From: Symbiopectobacterium purcellii_A | GTDB taxonomy: Bacteria; Pseudomonadota; Gammaproteobacteria; Enterobacterales; Enterobacteriaceae | Reading direction: 5' to 3' | Length of the DNA stretch: 64,000 nucleotides | NCBI RefSeq assembly: GCF_052050035.1 | Contig: NZ_CP189882.1 | Location: forward strand, 3,596,001-3,660,000 | Shown: positions 1-8,518 of the stretch, one piece after another | How positions within the stretch are numbered: position 1 is the first letter of the stretch | How the letters are laid out: each line of letters opens with the position of its first letter | Program-made: the position numbers and the translations under genes | The notes under the pieces: model-generated | Database searches by the model: none | What the model was told of the DNA's origin: nothing | What the model saw: only the letters and a program-made list of their open reading frames with translations

Positions 1-1014
1 TAAGGGTGTTTCGGTGATTGAAGTAAATTTTACGCTGTTCTGAGATGGAAATTCCAAAGACCGGCGCTAAGGAGTAAGAAGGTATCATCAATAAAGGGTC
101 TACGATTCCGTAAAATTTGGGTCATGCAACCGAGGCGCTTGATACCCGCGATGGCGTGTTCAACTGTAATACGGATGCCCGAGATTATTTTATTTTCTTG
201 TTTTTGTTCAGGCGATAAAGGTCTTTTTCGAGTTCCTTTTTTTGGGATTTGTGTATTAGGATGCTGTTTATCTATACCTTGAAAACCGGTATCTGCCCAG
301 ATGGTTACCTCAGGAGGAATATGGCGAATTATATCGACTTTATCGAGTAAGCGTTTATCGTGACGGCGCCCATTTTTGCTCATGGGGATAAATCCAATTT
401 GCCTTGTTTCGTCAGTCATAATAAGCGCTTTTCGAGTGGTCTGTCTTTTCTTTCCCGAATACATTTTTTTTCGCCGACGCAGATTCTTAGGCTTTTGGAC
501 AGGTCGCTCTGTCCCATCAATAAAGACGTCTTTAACTCCAGGAAAGGCGCGAAAAAATTCCTCAGCAGAGCGAATTTGACGAGCGGGCAAAACACATTCT
601 CGCCCCAAGGTCATCTCTAAAACCGGCAATAATATTTTTACCCAGCGACATACCCGTGTTCTATCTAAACCAAAAAGAAGTCCTTGCAAATCATAGGTCG
701 GATAACATTTTAAATACAATAAAATAAAAAGCAGTTTATCTAATGGGGTTGGGATAAATCCTTTCTGCCCTGCACCCATCTGCCGCTCGTGATCTTTTCG
801 ATTCTTTTTCCGATAAATCAAATAACAAGCTGAAAATTCAGCGGCTAAATTTTTCAATTCTTCGACTGATAATCCAATGATTGCTTTACATAAACGATTA
901 TCTCGTAACAACCGCTCTTTGTTGATCATTTCAAACCTTTATTCTCTAAGTTAAACCTCTTTTTATTCTCAATAGCCTGACAAAAAATGCAAGTCTCTAT
1001 TCAGCAACTAGTTT
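1..1014 (-). mobile_element. IS5-type insertion sequence, copy A (left end cut by window edge)
   Basis: Same element as at 8519-9555 and 20629-21665, which are both 1037 bp with imperfect inverted ends (AAACTAGTTGCTGAATAG at the transposase 5' side, AAGCGTGTTGCTTAATAG at the other). Here the first 23 bases of the left end lie outside the window; the right end is at 1014. Complete copies show 3-bp target duplications (ACT, AAA). This copy cut the kdpD gene. Confidence 0.9.
30..929 (-). CDS. IS5-type transposase (DDE_Tnp_4 fold), 299 aa
   Basis: Transposase of the IS5-type element. The N-terminal ~100 residues are a helix-turn-helix region (Tnp_4 type); the DDE catalytic triad reads D138 (FIDGTERP), D213 (ADTGFQG) and E257 (TVEHAIAG). 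The gene is AT-rich relative to neighbouring core genes, suggesting import. The frame is uninterrupted, so the protein may be active. It differs by a few residues from the copies at 8604 and 20681 (for example Ala instead of Gly after TTRK). I recognise the family but not the named element. Confidence 0.9.
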   Translation of the reverse strand: MINKERLLRDNRLCKAIIGLSVEELKNLAAEFSACYLIYRKKNRKDHERQMGAGQKGFIPTPLDKLLFILLYLKCYPTYDLQGLLFGLDRTRVCRWVKILLPVLEMTLGRECVLPARQIRSAEEFFRAFPGVKDVFIDGTERPVQKPKNLRRRKKMYSGKKRQTTRKALIMTDETRQIGFIPMSKNGRRHDKRLLDKVDIIRHIPPEVTIWADTGFQGIDKQHPNTQIPKKGTRKRPLSPEQKQENKIISGIRITVEHAIAGIKRLGCMTQILRNRRPFIDDTFLLLSAGLWNFHLRTA

Positions 1015-1516
1015 ATTGAAGGAGAAGGCTTCCGTCTGCAAACCGATTGGGTCGCGCTGGATGAGGTGATTGGCGGCGCGCTGAAATCCCTTGAAGCACT
1101 TCTGCCCGCCGAAGCGGTGCAATTGGATCTGCCGCAGGAGATAGTGTTGCTTCAGGCCGATGGTGCGCTGCTGGAACGGGTATTCGCGAACTTTGCTGGA
1201 AAACGCATTGAAATACGCGGGCAGAACGCGGGCGATAGGCATTCGTGCTCGTGCGTTGCCGGGGAAAATCAGGATCGAGGTATGGGACGATGGCCCCGGA
1301 ATCACCTCGGGCAGCGAACAGCATATTTTTGAGAAATTCACCCGGGGCAATGAGGAGTCCTCCATTCCGGGCGTAGGGATGGGATTAGCGATTTGTCGTG
1401 CGATCGTGATGCTTCATCACGGGGAGATCAGTGCAGCAAATCGGCCAGAAGGGGGAGCCTGTTTTACGGTTCAACTTCCCCTGTCGCCGGTGCCGGAAAT
1501 GGTGGAATCTTCTTAA
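1015..1516 (+). pseudogene. kdpD: kdpD remnant: C-terminal kinase domain, frameshifted
   Basis: 3' remnant of the turgor/K+ sensor histidine kinase KdpD. The 5' part is missing, cut by the IS5-type element. The reading begins EGFRLQTDWVALDEVIG, then continues one frame over as LLENALKYAG (N box), WDDGPGI (G1 box), FEKFTRGN (F box) and GVGMGLAICRAIV (G2 box), ending at a TAA after position 1513. An extra T around 1190-1193 (aactttgctg where aacttgctg is expected) explains the shift. kdpE, the response regulator that normally follows, is absent; nhaA comes next. The two-component system is therefore dead here. Family assignment is firm from the H-kinase boxes; the KdpD identity rests on my memory of its C-terminus. 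Confidence 0.8.
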
Positions 1517-1652
1517 TAAATAGCCTGTAAATCAATGTAAAACACTTGAACTCATCCAACATTGTCGGTAAAAAGGTGACGGGTGTTAGCCACATGTTGT
1601 GGTGAAACAGGTTTGTGCGTTGGTCGGGCCGCCACGCGGAGTGATAACAACC

Positions 1653-3020
1653 ATGAATCGACACCTGTCCCCGCAGGGCATTCCTCGTGCTCAGCGTTTG
1701 GCGGAACGTGCTTTCGCCACCCTTGAACGTTTTCTCCATATTGAAGCGGTAAGCGGCATTGTGCTGCTTGTGGCTGCTGCTACGGCATTGGTTTGGGCCA
1801 ACTCGCCGTGGGCGGAAAGCTACCATGCGCTGTGGCATCTACCGATCTCTTTTAGCATTGGCAACACGGAAATCGCGCATTCACTGCATTTCTGGATCAA
1901 CGACGCCTTTATGACCCTGTTCTTCTTAGTGGTCGGCATGGAGATCCGTCGTGAAATTCACGAAGGTGCGCTGAGCAGCCTGCGGCAAGCTATGCTTCCG
2001 ATCGCTGCCGCCGTGGGCGGCGTGATAGTACCCGCGCTGATCTATCTGAGTTTGAACAGCGCGCCATTGCAGCAACAAGGCTGGGCGGTGCCGACGGCAA
2101 CGGATATCGCGTTTGCCGTCGGTGTGCTGGCACTGTTGGGGAAAGGCATTCCCGGCAATGTGCGGGTGTTTTTGCTGGCGCTAGCCATTATCGATGACAT
2201 TATTGCCGTCTTGATTATCGCGTTCTTCTACTCCGGTGGGCTTGAATACCACGGCTTGCTCCCCGTACTGGTGGGCGTATTGCTGGTGTTTGGGCTACAG
2301 AAGATTGGTATTGGATCGGCGTGGGCCTATGTCATTCCCGGCATCATCGTCTGGTTGGGCTTTTTGCTCACGGGAGCGCATCCGACATTAGCGGGCGTCG
2401 TCTTGGGGCTGATCACCCCGGTAGCCTCCGTGCGGGTGATGAAAGAGCGCCCCTTGGAGCGTGTTTCTCACATTGTGCGCGATCTGATGCACAAGCAGGA
2501 TACACACGCTGTGGAGCAGTTGGCTGCACCGCTTAAGCAGTTACTCCATGCTCAGCGTGAAGTGCTGCCGCCTGTCACCCGTGTGCAGAGGGCGTTGCAC
2601 CCTTGGGTGGCGTATGGCGTGATGCCGCTGTTTGCCTTGGCGAACGCGGGGGTGAGCGTGAATGGCATTGATCTGTCGGGCGCGGGGCCACTCGGCGTGA
2701 TGATGGGCGTTACGCTTGCACTGGTAGCCGGTAAGTTGCTGGGCGTAGTGGGTGTTAGCTGGCTAATGGTACGCTTTGGCGGGTGCCAGCTACCGGCAGA
2801 CGTGTCCTGGCGCGGTGTGTTTTTGATAGGGCTGCTCGCCGGTATCGGTTTTACCATGTCGATCTTTATCGCCATGCTGGCCTTCGACGATCCGCAACTG
2901 CTGGGTGCGGCCAAGCTAGGGGTGCTGTTGGGCTCGCTGATTGCAGCCACGCTGGGCCTGCTGTGGGGCCGGTATTATGCGCGTCGCCGCCGTGTGCAGC
3001 AGGCCGGTCAATCGGTCTAA
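1653..3020 (+). CDS. nhaA: Na+/H+ antiporter NhaA
   Basis: Inner-membrane electrogenic Na+/H+ antiporter (about 2 H+ in per Na+ out), used for sodium and alkaline pH tolerance. The predicted 455 aa contains about 12 hydrophobic segments. The ion-binding aspartates are present: D151 in TATDIAFAVG and the D181-D182 pair in LAIIDDIIAVLI, equivalent to E. coli D133, D163 and D164. The frame stays open upstream to 1599, but ATG 1653 gives the sensible N-terminus (MNRHLSPQGIPRAQRL). It is longer than E. coli NhaA (388 aa), with an enlarged loop around residues 290-330 and an Arg-rich tail. It stands alone: the nhaR regulator is not beside it and the upstream neighbour is dead kdpD. Confidence 0.93.
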   Translation: MNRHLSPQGIPRAQRLAERAFATLERFLHIEAVSGIVLLVAAATALVWANSPWAESYHALWHLPISFSIGNTEIAHSLHFWINDAFMTLFFLVVGMEIRREIHEGALSSLRQAMLPIAAAVGGVIVPALIYLSLNSAPLQQQGWAVPTATDIAFAVGVLALLGKGIPGNVRVFLLALAIIDDIIAVLIIAFFYSGGLEYHGLLPVLVGVLLVFGLQKIGIGSAWAYVIPGIIVWLGFLLTGAHPTLAGVVLGLITPVASVRVMKERPLERVSHIVRDLMHKQDTHAVEQLAAPLKQLLHAQREVLPPVTRVQRALHPWVAYGVMPLFALANAGVSVNGIDLSGAGPLGVMMGVTLALVAGKLLGVVGVSWLMVRFGGCQLPADVSWRGVFLIGLLAGIGFTMSIFIAMLAFDDPQLLGAAKLGVLLGSLIAATLGLLWGRYYARRRRVQQAGQSV

Positions 3021-3058
3021 TCCAAACCAAACAGGTCGCGGGTATATGTCGCTACCGA

Positions 3059-3234
3059 TGTAAATCTGACCCACCTAGGGTAAAAATGGCAGTTTTAAGG
3101 CACTGCCAATGATGACATTGGATACGAGAGTGGAGATTCACGTTTTACACCGTCAAGGCATGTCCATCCGCGCCATCGCGCGGCAGCTTTCATGCTCCCG
3201 CGAGACCGTTCGACGATATATCCGTAGTCCACTA
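3059..3234 (+). mobile_element. IS21-family fragment (left end and istA 5' end)
   Basis: The sequence starts with a TG-type end (TGTAAATCTGACCCACC) followed at 3109 by an open frame reading MMTLDTRVEIHVLHRQGMS and RQLSCSRETVRRYIRSP, the helix-turn-helix N-terminus of an IS21-type IstA transposase. It is cut after about 42 codons by the IS30 copy beginning at 3235. The rest of istA and istB are nowhere in this window, so the break involves a rearrangement, not only an insertion. Confidence 0.72.
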
Positions 3235-4337
3235 GCCCCATTCCCAGTCGAAACGCAACAAAATGGTAGGCCATTATGCCGCCTGTAAGTGCGTTAAAAA
3301 TACCTCATTTGGAGAGCGATAGCCCAGGCATTTTCTCCCTCGCGTATTGAGCAGGTGTTCGAGTGCTGCAACCTTGCGATGGGTGACATAATTGAAGTCC
3401 GTTCCCTTCGGGTAAAAACGCCGTATCAGCCCGTTGGTATGCTCATTCAACCCGCGTTCCCAGGAATGATATGGCCGGGCAAAGTAGACCGGTGCCCCCG
3501 TGACTTTTGTAATTTCCCCGTGCTGGGAAAATTCAGAACCGTTGTCAGCAGTCAGGGTTTTAAACTCGCAGAAGGTATTGGCAACGATGTCCCTGAAGGC
3601 CGCTACCACTGTCTCTGCTCGCTTGTTGGGCAGTTTGCGAATGATGACCAGCTTGACGGCTTTATCGACCACCGTCAGCAGGAATGATTTCTGATCTTTG
3701 CCAAAGATGGTGTCAATCTCGAAATGCCCGGGTTCCTGCTTGAGGTCAGCAACGGCCGGCCGCTGCTCAATGCCAACACGGTTGGGAATAGGACCGCGTT
3801 TGTTCTCATCGGTCTGATAGTTATACCGTTTACCCCGATGAGGGAACTGCTGATACAGCTCACCGCCGGCCCGGCGCTCCTGCTGGATATAGCGATAGAG
3901 CGAGTTCTTGCTGACGGACAGGCCAAATTCCAGGACCAGGCTCCCACTGATGACCTCAGGTGAGGTGTGGGTAGACAGCGCCGTTCTGATAAAGTCCTGA
4001 ATGTGCGGTTCAAGCTGGTTAATCACGCTGTCCGGCCGAGTTTTCTGCCGCCGCCCTCTGGCCAACGTTTCGGCCCTTCTGCAGGAATAGACCCCGTTGA
4101 AAGCGGCGTCGGTATTGCGTCTGAGTTCCCTGCTGATGGTAGAACGAGGAAGCTCCAGTTCCCGGGCGATGGTGGCCTGGTTAACCCCATCACCACGCCG
4201 TTTTTCGATGTAGAACCGCTCTTTGTGAGTCAGATGTTTTCCCTGCATGCAACGGGATCTCCAGTAGGGCCAGAACGGTGATTTTATCCGGGTTTGGCCA
4301 GTGGGTCACTTTGTTGCATTTCGACTGGGAATGGGGC
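3235..4337 (-). mobile_element. IS30-family element, complete (1103 bp)
   Basis: Terminal inverted repeats GCCCCATTCCCAGTCGAAAC and its complement bound the element, with one transposase on the minus strand. The left flank is IS21 sequence, the right flank (CTC at 4338-4340) is the tatE side. The two flanks do not duplicate each other. The CTC is instead the complement of the GAG next to the IS30 fragment ending at 30309, which marks this element as one partner of an inversion. Confidence 0.9.
3274..4248 (-). CDS. IS30-family transposase, 324 aa
   Basis: Full-length IS30 transposase. An N-terminal helix-turn-helix (LTHKERFYIEKRRGDG, then ATIARELELPRSTISREL) precedes the integrase-like DDE core: HFEIDTIFG, LTADNGSEFS and ERGLNEHTNGLIRRF carry the two Asp and the Glu. 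Compared with the copy at 10041 it has small differences (GSLVLE instead of GRLVLE, KCLGYR instead of KSLGYR). No frameshift is visible, so it may be functional. Confidence 0.93.
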   Translation of the reverse strand: MQGKHLTHKERFYIEKRRGDGVNQATIARELELPRSTISRELRRNTDAAFNGVYSCRRAETLARGRRQKTRPDSVINQLEPHIQDFIRTALSTHTSPEVISGSLVLEFGLSVSKNSLYRYIQQERRAGGELYQQFPHRGKRYNYQTDENKRGPIPNRVGIEQRPAVADLKQEPGHFEIDTIFGKDQKSFLLTVVDKAVKLVIIRKLPNKRAETVVAAFRDIVANTFCEFKTLTADNGSEFSQHGEITKVTGAPVYFARPYHSWERGLNEHTNGLIRRFYPKGTDFNYVTHRKVAALEHLLNTRGRKCLGYRSPNEVFLTHLQAA

Positions 4338-4392
4338 CTCGTGCGTAACAATATTTAGTTACACATTGCCCCTGTTACTCGTATACCTCATC

Positions 4393-4422
4393 AAAAGGGC
4401 AGCCCAATGGGCTGCCCTTTTT
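4393..4422. terminator. bidirectional Rho-independent terminator next to tatE
   Basis: A perfect GGGCAGCCC / GGGCTGCCC stem with a 3-nt loop sits between A4 and T5 runs, 11 bases past the tatE stop codon on the minus strand. It would end tatE transcription and also transcripts arriving from the IS30 side. Confidence 0.85.
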
Positions 4423-4433
4423 GATTACAGTGA

Positions 4434-4646
4434 TTAGTCCTTGTTATGAGGAATTTCACCGGCAGGTTCTGCATCATCCCCTGCGGTGGTCGGTTTCACT
4501 GACTGATCGCCATTCATCGCTTTCTTGAAGCCTTTAATTGCTGCCCCCAAGTCACCGCCCAATGAGCGCAGTTTATTGGTGCCGAACAGTAAAACAATCA
4601 GTGCGCCAATCACCAACAGCTTGGCAATGCTAATACCTTCCATCAC
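4434..4646 (-). CDS. tatE: Sec-independent translocase component TatE (TatA-like)
   Basis: Small (70 aa) TatA/E-type pore-forming subunit of the twin-arginine export system in the inner membrane. It shows the family layout: a short N-terminus, one membrane helix (IAKLLVIGALIVLLFGT), a hinge with FGTNKLRSLGGDLG, then the amphipathic helix AAIKGFKKAM and a charged tail. In E. coli tatE lies directly beside lipA, head to tail with the lip block. Here lipA is 26 kb away and tatE has the opposite relative orientation, the key evidence for an IS30-borne inversion. tatA could be an alternative name, but the context (crcB and cspE next door) favours tatE. Confidence 0.9.
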   Translation of the reverse strand: MMEGISIAKLLVIGALIVLLFGTNKLRSLGGDLGAAIKGFKKAMNGDQSVKPTTAGDDAEPAGEIPHNKD

Positions 4647-4770
4647 ACACCTACCTGATTACGAATACTGGAATACCAGCGAAAAAATACCGATATTGTT
4701 TATTTATGCTTACTACAGAGCGAACACAAAATCCATTTGTAACAAAATTAGACCCTACTCCTGATACGTC

Positions 4771-5025
4771 TATACCCTAAATAATTCGAGTTGCAGGACA
4801 ACACGTTTACGTTTTGAACAGCGCCTGCGCTGGTCCGCAGGGTGAACCTCAGGGATGAGGTTCATTCATCCCGATGCGCTTACTCAAGTCATTGATTCTG
4901 GTGACAAATCTGCTGGGAGCAGATTTGAACGCCGCGTGCGGCGGCCTCGTAAGCGGTGAAGCCCAGGGATGGACCGAATAACGCGTGCAGCCAACGCATC
5001 TGCAACTTGAAGTATGACGGGTATA
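4771..5025. repeat. long palindromic intergenic repeat (TATACCC...GGGTATA family)
   Basis: It begins TATACCCTAAATAATTCGAG and ends GAAGTATGACGGGTATA, with an internal complementary body (AAATCTGCTGGGAGCAGATTT, CCTCAGGGATGAGG). Related units occur at 27574-27700, 44094-44370 and, split by IS3, at 55881-59290. All lie between genes. I recognise this as the type of palindromic repeat common in Pectobacterium/Serratia/Yersinia-like genomes; no coding potential is evident. Confidence 0.75.
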
Positions 5026-5049
5026 GCCGCTACACTGTTTTTGTCATAT

Positions 5050-5096
5050 GGAGATGGCATTCCTCCCTAACCGCCTTTTGGGCTGATGATGCCTAC
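5050..5096 (+). promoter_or_regulatory. fluoride riboswitch (crcB motif) upstream of crcB
   Basis: The conserved aptamer blocks occur in order: GGAGATGGCATTCCTCC, then TAACCGCC, then GCTGATGATGCCTAC, 82 bases before the crcB start codon. These are the hallmark elements of the fluoride-sensing pseudoknot aptamer. Downstream (5098-5143) a GC-rich segment with GAGCAGGCG and CGCTC blocks could act as the expression platform. It is expected to switch on the crcB fluoride exporter when fluoride binds. Confidence 0.88.
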
Positions 5097-5177
5097 GTAC
5101 GCCTCAGAGCAGGCGCGTAGGAGTCTGCCCGCTCTGAATCACTTTCGACGTAAAATAATGCACAACACGAGGTCATT

Positions 5178-5561
5178 ATGTGGATGATGTTTCTGGCCGT
5201 ATTTATCGGCGGCGGAGCGGGAAGCGTTGCCCGGTGGGTATTGGGAATGCGCTATAACACAACGGCAGTGTCAGTACTGCCACTGGGTACGCTGATGGCA
5301 AACCTGATCGGCGCTTTTGTCATTGGTGGCGCCCTCGCCTACTTTTCCCGTCATGCGGAAGTACCGCCACATTGGAAGCTGCTGATAACCACTGGGCTGT
5401 GTGGCGGGTTAACCACATTTTCCACCTTCTCGGCAGAGACATTTCTGTTTATCAACCAGGGTCAACTCTCAGCGGCAGCCATTAACATTCTGTGTAATCT
5501 AGTAGGCTCACTGCCCATGACGGCGCTGGCATTCGCACTGGTCAACTGGCTGGTGTCCTGA
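5178..5561 (+). CDS. crcB: fluoride ion channel CrcB/Fluc
   Basis: Four-helix membrane protein (127 aa) that works as an antiparallel dimer to expel fluoride. Family signatures are intact: GGGAGSVARW near the N-terminus, N42 in LMANLIGAFVIG, and the Phe-box segment GLCGGLTTFSTFS (residues 73-85) that lines the pore. The start follows a GAGG ribosome-binding site at 5169 and a fluoride riboswitch at 5050-5096, so gene and switch support each other. It converges on cspE and shares a terminator with it, as in E. coli, where cspE, crcB and tatE are also neighbours. Confidence 0.94.
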   Translation: MWMMFLAVFIGGGAGSVARWVLGMRYNTTAVSVLPLGTLMANLIGAFVIGGALAYFSRHAEVPPHWKLLITTGLCGGLTTFSTFSAETFLFINQGQLSAAAINILCNLVGSLPMTALAFALVNWLVS

Positions 5562-5570
5562 AAACAGGAT

Positions 5571-5597
5571 AAAAAAAACCCGCCATAGGCGGGTTTT
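5571..5597. terminator. bidirectional terminator between crcB and cspE
   Basis: Stem AACCCGCC / GGCGGGTT with an ATA-type loop, preceded by A8 and followed by T4, lies between two convergent genes and can serve both. Confidence 0.88.
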
Positions 5598-5613
5598 CAA
5601 GAAATCGGTATTA

Positions 5614-5823
5614 TTAAATAGCGATAACGTTAGCCGCAGATGTGCCTTTAGCACCGTCAGTGATTTCAAACTCTACTCGCTGACCTTCAGCCAGAGTTTT
5701 GAAGCCATTGCTCATGATTGCAGAGAAATGTACGAATACATCTTTGCTGCCGTCTTCCGGAGTGATGAAACCAAAACCTTTGGACTCATTGAACCACTTA
5801 ACGCTACCTTTAATCTTAGACAT
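5614..5823 (-). CDS. cspE: cold-shock-family RNA chaperone CspE
   Basis: 69-aa single-domain OB-fold protein that binds single-stranded RNA/DNA and melts secondary structure. RNP1 (KGFGFI, residues 15-20) and RNP2 (VFVHF, residues 29-33) are intact. The sequence MSKIKGSVKWFNESKG closely matches the CspE/CspC type. The start at 5823 is chosen because it gives the canonical N-terminus; the frame is open 20 codons further upstream. It is preceded on its strand by a long AT-rich leader (to about 6040), typical of csp genes, and faces crcB as in E. coli. Confidence 0.93.
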   Translation of the reverse strand: MSKIKGSVKWFNESKGFGFITPEDGSKDVFVHFSAIMSNGFKTLAEGQRVEFEITDGAKGTSAANVIAI

Positions 5824-6186
5824 CAAACTTACCTTTAAACATGAATGAAAGACACAAAACGTGTGCCCGGTACAGTACAGCAATTAGTAACGCATTTGTC
5901 CAGTTGAACTTGGATAAAAAGTGATGAAAATCGCTAAATATACGCTCCGATTTACCAATAGTTTGAAATGAGACACCTTTGTTACCGTTTTCTCCCCACA
6001 CACTGTGTCGGGCAACCGTAAATGACCCTCAGGATAAACTAACGATGAAAACCCTTGGATTGATCGGCGGCATGAGTTGGGAATCCACCGTGCCCTACTA
6101 CCGTCTCATTAACGAACGCATTCAGCAGCGTCTGGGCGGCTTACACTCATCGAAACTGATACTGCACAGCGTAGACTTTCATGATA

Positions 6187-6278
6187 TAGCCAACCGACTT
6201 AAAAATGATTACATCCTATGCCCTGATATGCGGCAAAGAAGCATAGCTGGCTGTTATCAAAATAATGTCGCTTGGCTA
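6187..6278 (+). mobile_element. 92-bp MITE with IS630-like ends, copy 1
   Basis: Ends TAGCCAACCGACTTAAAAAT and (complement of right end) TAGCCAAGCGACATTATTTT resemble those of the IS630 element at 6470. It is flanked by TA at 6185-6186 and 6279-6280. No coding capacity. It sits in the racemase gene after codon 47. Other copies: 8372, 19142 and 51361, all exactly 92 bp. Confidence 0.88.
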
Positions 6279-6469
6279 TATCGAGCAACTCCAGGCGCAA
6301 GGCGCATGGGAGCCGGCTGCGCAACAGCTTTCTGACATTGCCCTCGGGCTACGTCGGGCAGGCGCAGAAGCGATCGTCATCTGTACCAACACCATGCACA
6401 AGGTGGCTGACCCGGCAGAAAACGCCTGCCAACTACCGGTATTGCATATCGCCGATGCCACTGCTGATA

Positions 6470-7348
6470 TAGCCAAGCGACTTAATTTTGATTACACCAT
6501 ATGGACTGAGAACAAACTCTCTGTATCGCAACCCATCTCTCTTTTTTTGCTTTTTGCTTGTGCCCATTTATGCTCAATTGGGTTAAGATCTGGCGAATAT
6601 GTAGGCAAATACTCCACCATATACCCTGCATCGATGATGACTTGTTGAATATTATGTTTTTTGTGAAAAGTGGCATTGTCCATCATGATTACACTGTTTT
6701 TAGGGAGTACTGGGATAAGGACTTGTGTGACCCAGGCATAGAAAACATCGCTGTTAATATTGATATCAAATAATCCGATAGCAAACAGCGTTGTGCCTAA
6801 TAAAGCGCCGATAACATTTGTTCTTCCCCTAGCTCCCCAGTTCTTCAGGCCAAAACACCGTTGACCTTTTGGGGAATAGCCGTGAGTCCGTGGGGTATCG
6901 TGTGAAAAACCACTTTCATCAATAAAAACAATAGGTTTACCTTCTTTTTCATACTGTTGTTTTTTTTGTTGAAATCCCTGCCGGGCGTTTTCGTCGGCTT
7001 TCGGATGACGTAGAGTTTTTTTTATAGGTCAATCCCAGCTTTTAAGCGCTTGCCAAATGGCCTTCTGACAAACGCCAAAACGCTCTGCACGTTCTTTTTG
7101 GTAAGCATCTGGATATTGTTCAACATCTTTTATCAACTCGGATTTATCGATCTTTCGCTGACGCGTGGTCGATGCTTTTGACTCTATTTGATTAATCCAA
7201 CGCGATACAGAGGCAGGGCCAATCCGAAATTGCTTCGCTGTTTCTCGGATACTCAACCCTTCGTTTTTCCGTGTAGATATCACTTTACGTCTAAAATCAA
7301 TTGAATAGCTCATTTAAATAATGTAATCAAAATTAAGTCGTTTAGCTA
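6470..7348 (-). mobile_element. IS630-family element, complete (879 bp)
   Basis: Ends TAGCCAAGCGACTTAATTTTG and TAGCTAAACGACTTAATTTTG (right end complemented) with TA target duplications at 6468-6469 and 7349-7350. The minus strand carries a split transposase: a helix-turn-helix part from 7313 to 7029 (MSYSIDFRRKVISTRKNEG) and, one frame over, a DDE part with FIDESGFSHDT, VIMMDNATFHK and YSPDLNPIEHKW. The two join near an A8 run (T8 at 7016-7023 on plus). This copy lacks one T near 7040, which ends the first frame early (QALKSWD). It has two CTTTTTG units (6546-6560) and ends REMGCDTESLF. It is 15 bp shorter than the 894-bp copy at 57894. Confidence 0.88.
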
Positions 7349-8371
7349 TAGTCTGAAACTGCATGGCATGACGCGCGTCGGCTTATTGGGTACTCGCTAT
7401 ACCATGGAGCAGGATTTCTACCGTGGCCGCTTACGAGAGCGCCACGGCATCGATGTCATAGTTCCGCAACCCGATCAACGCGACGAGATCAACCGAGTCA
7501 TTTACGAAGAACTGTGCCGCGGCATATTGGATGACCGTTCACGGCAAGCATTTGGCACGGCTTTGTTGAATAAATCAGAATTAGCCGACAGGATGACTCC
7601 CTCTGCTACACCTGTTATCCTATCCTGACGCTGTGTGGCATACCCAACAACGTCATACGGTTCAGCGCTTTGACCATCGCTATGGCTTCACCTACTTGAG
7701 CCTCATAGTCACGCAGGCTCAGATGGCCACCCAGCAAAGTTTTTATGCGGAACATCGCTGTTTCTGCCACTGAACGCCGGTGATAACCCACTTTCTTTTT
7801 CCACATATCATTACTCCCGCTCAGACGCTGATTCGCCACCGCATGGTTACGTTCATGGTACTTGTCCGGCCAGTATTTGGCTCCGCTTCGCGGCGGGATA
7901 AGGGGCCTGATTTTCTTTCTTAGCAACGCATCGTGGCAGTAACGGGCGTCATAAGCACCGTCTGCTGACACTTCCCTGATTTTTCGGTGGGTTTGGTTAA
8001 TCAGGCCCGGCAGTGCCTGCGCATCTGTCGTTCCGCTGAGCGATAAGTCGGCACAGATAATCTCATGCGTCGCACTGTCTGCTGCCAGATGAAGCTTGCG
8101 CCACACTCTTCGTCTGTCAGCCCCATGCTGCCTGACTTTCCATTCACCTTCGCCAAAGACCTTCAGACCGGTACTGTCGATGACCAGATGCGAGATTTCA
8201 CCACGCGTTGGCGTTTTTATGCTGATACTGACGGTTTTTGCCCGCCGACTGACCAGAGAGTAGTCCGGGCAGCGCAGTGGCAGGCTCATCAGTGTAAAAA
8301 CCGAGTCGACAAAGCCCTGTAATGCCCGGAGCGACAGGTTAAACACGCGCTTTATCATCAAAACCGTGGTA

Positions 8372-8463
8372 TAGCCAACCGACTTAAAAATGATTACATC
8401 CTATGCCCTGATATGCGGCAAAGAAGCATAGCTGGCTGTTATCAAAATAATGTCGCTTGGCTA
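8372..8463 (+). mobile_element. 92-bp MITE with IS630-like ends, copy 2 (inside IS903)
   Basis: Same 92-bp sequence as copy 1, flanked by TA (8370-8371, 8464-8465). It interrupts the IS903 transposase at the TA of GTGGTAACAG. The same TA is used by the junctions at 19140 and 24542. Confidence 0.88.
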
Positions 8464-8518
8464 TAACAGCCATATCGGTGTAGTAAAGCGGCCGACCACG
8501 ACCTTCAGGCGAAGCACT

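Noticed and set aside
6546..6560. Short tandem CTTTTTG repeats as a CRISPR-like array
   Set aside because: Units are 7 bp without spacers and lie inside an IS630 transposase gene. No CRISPR array or cas gene was seen anywhere.
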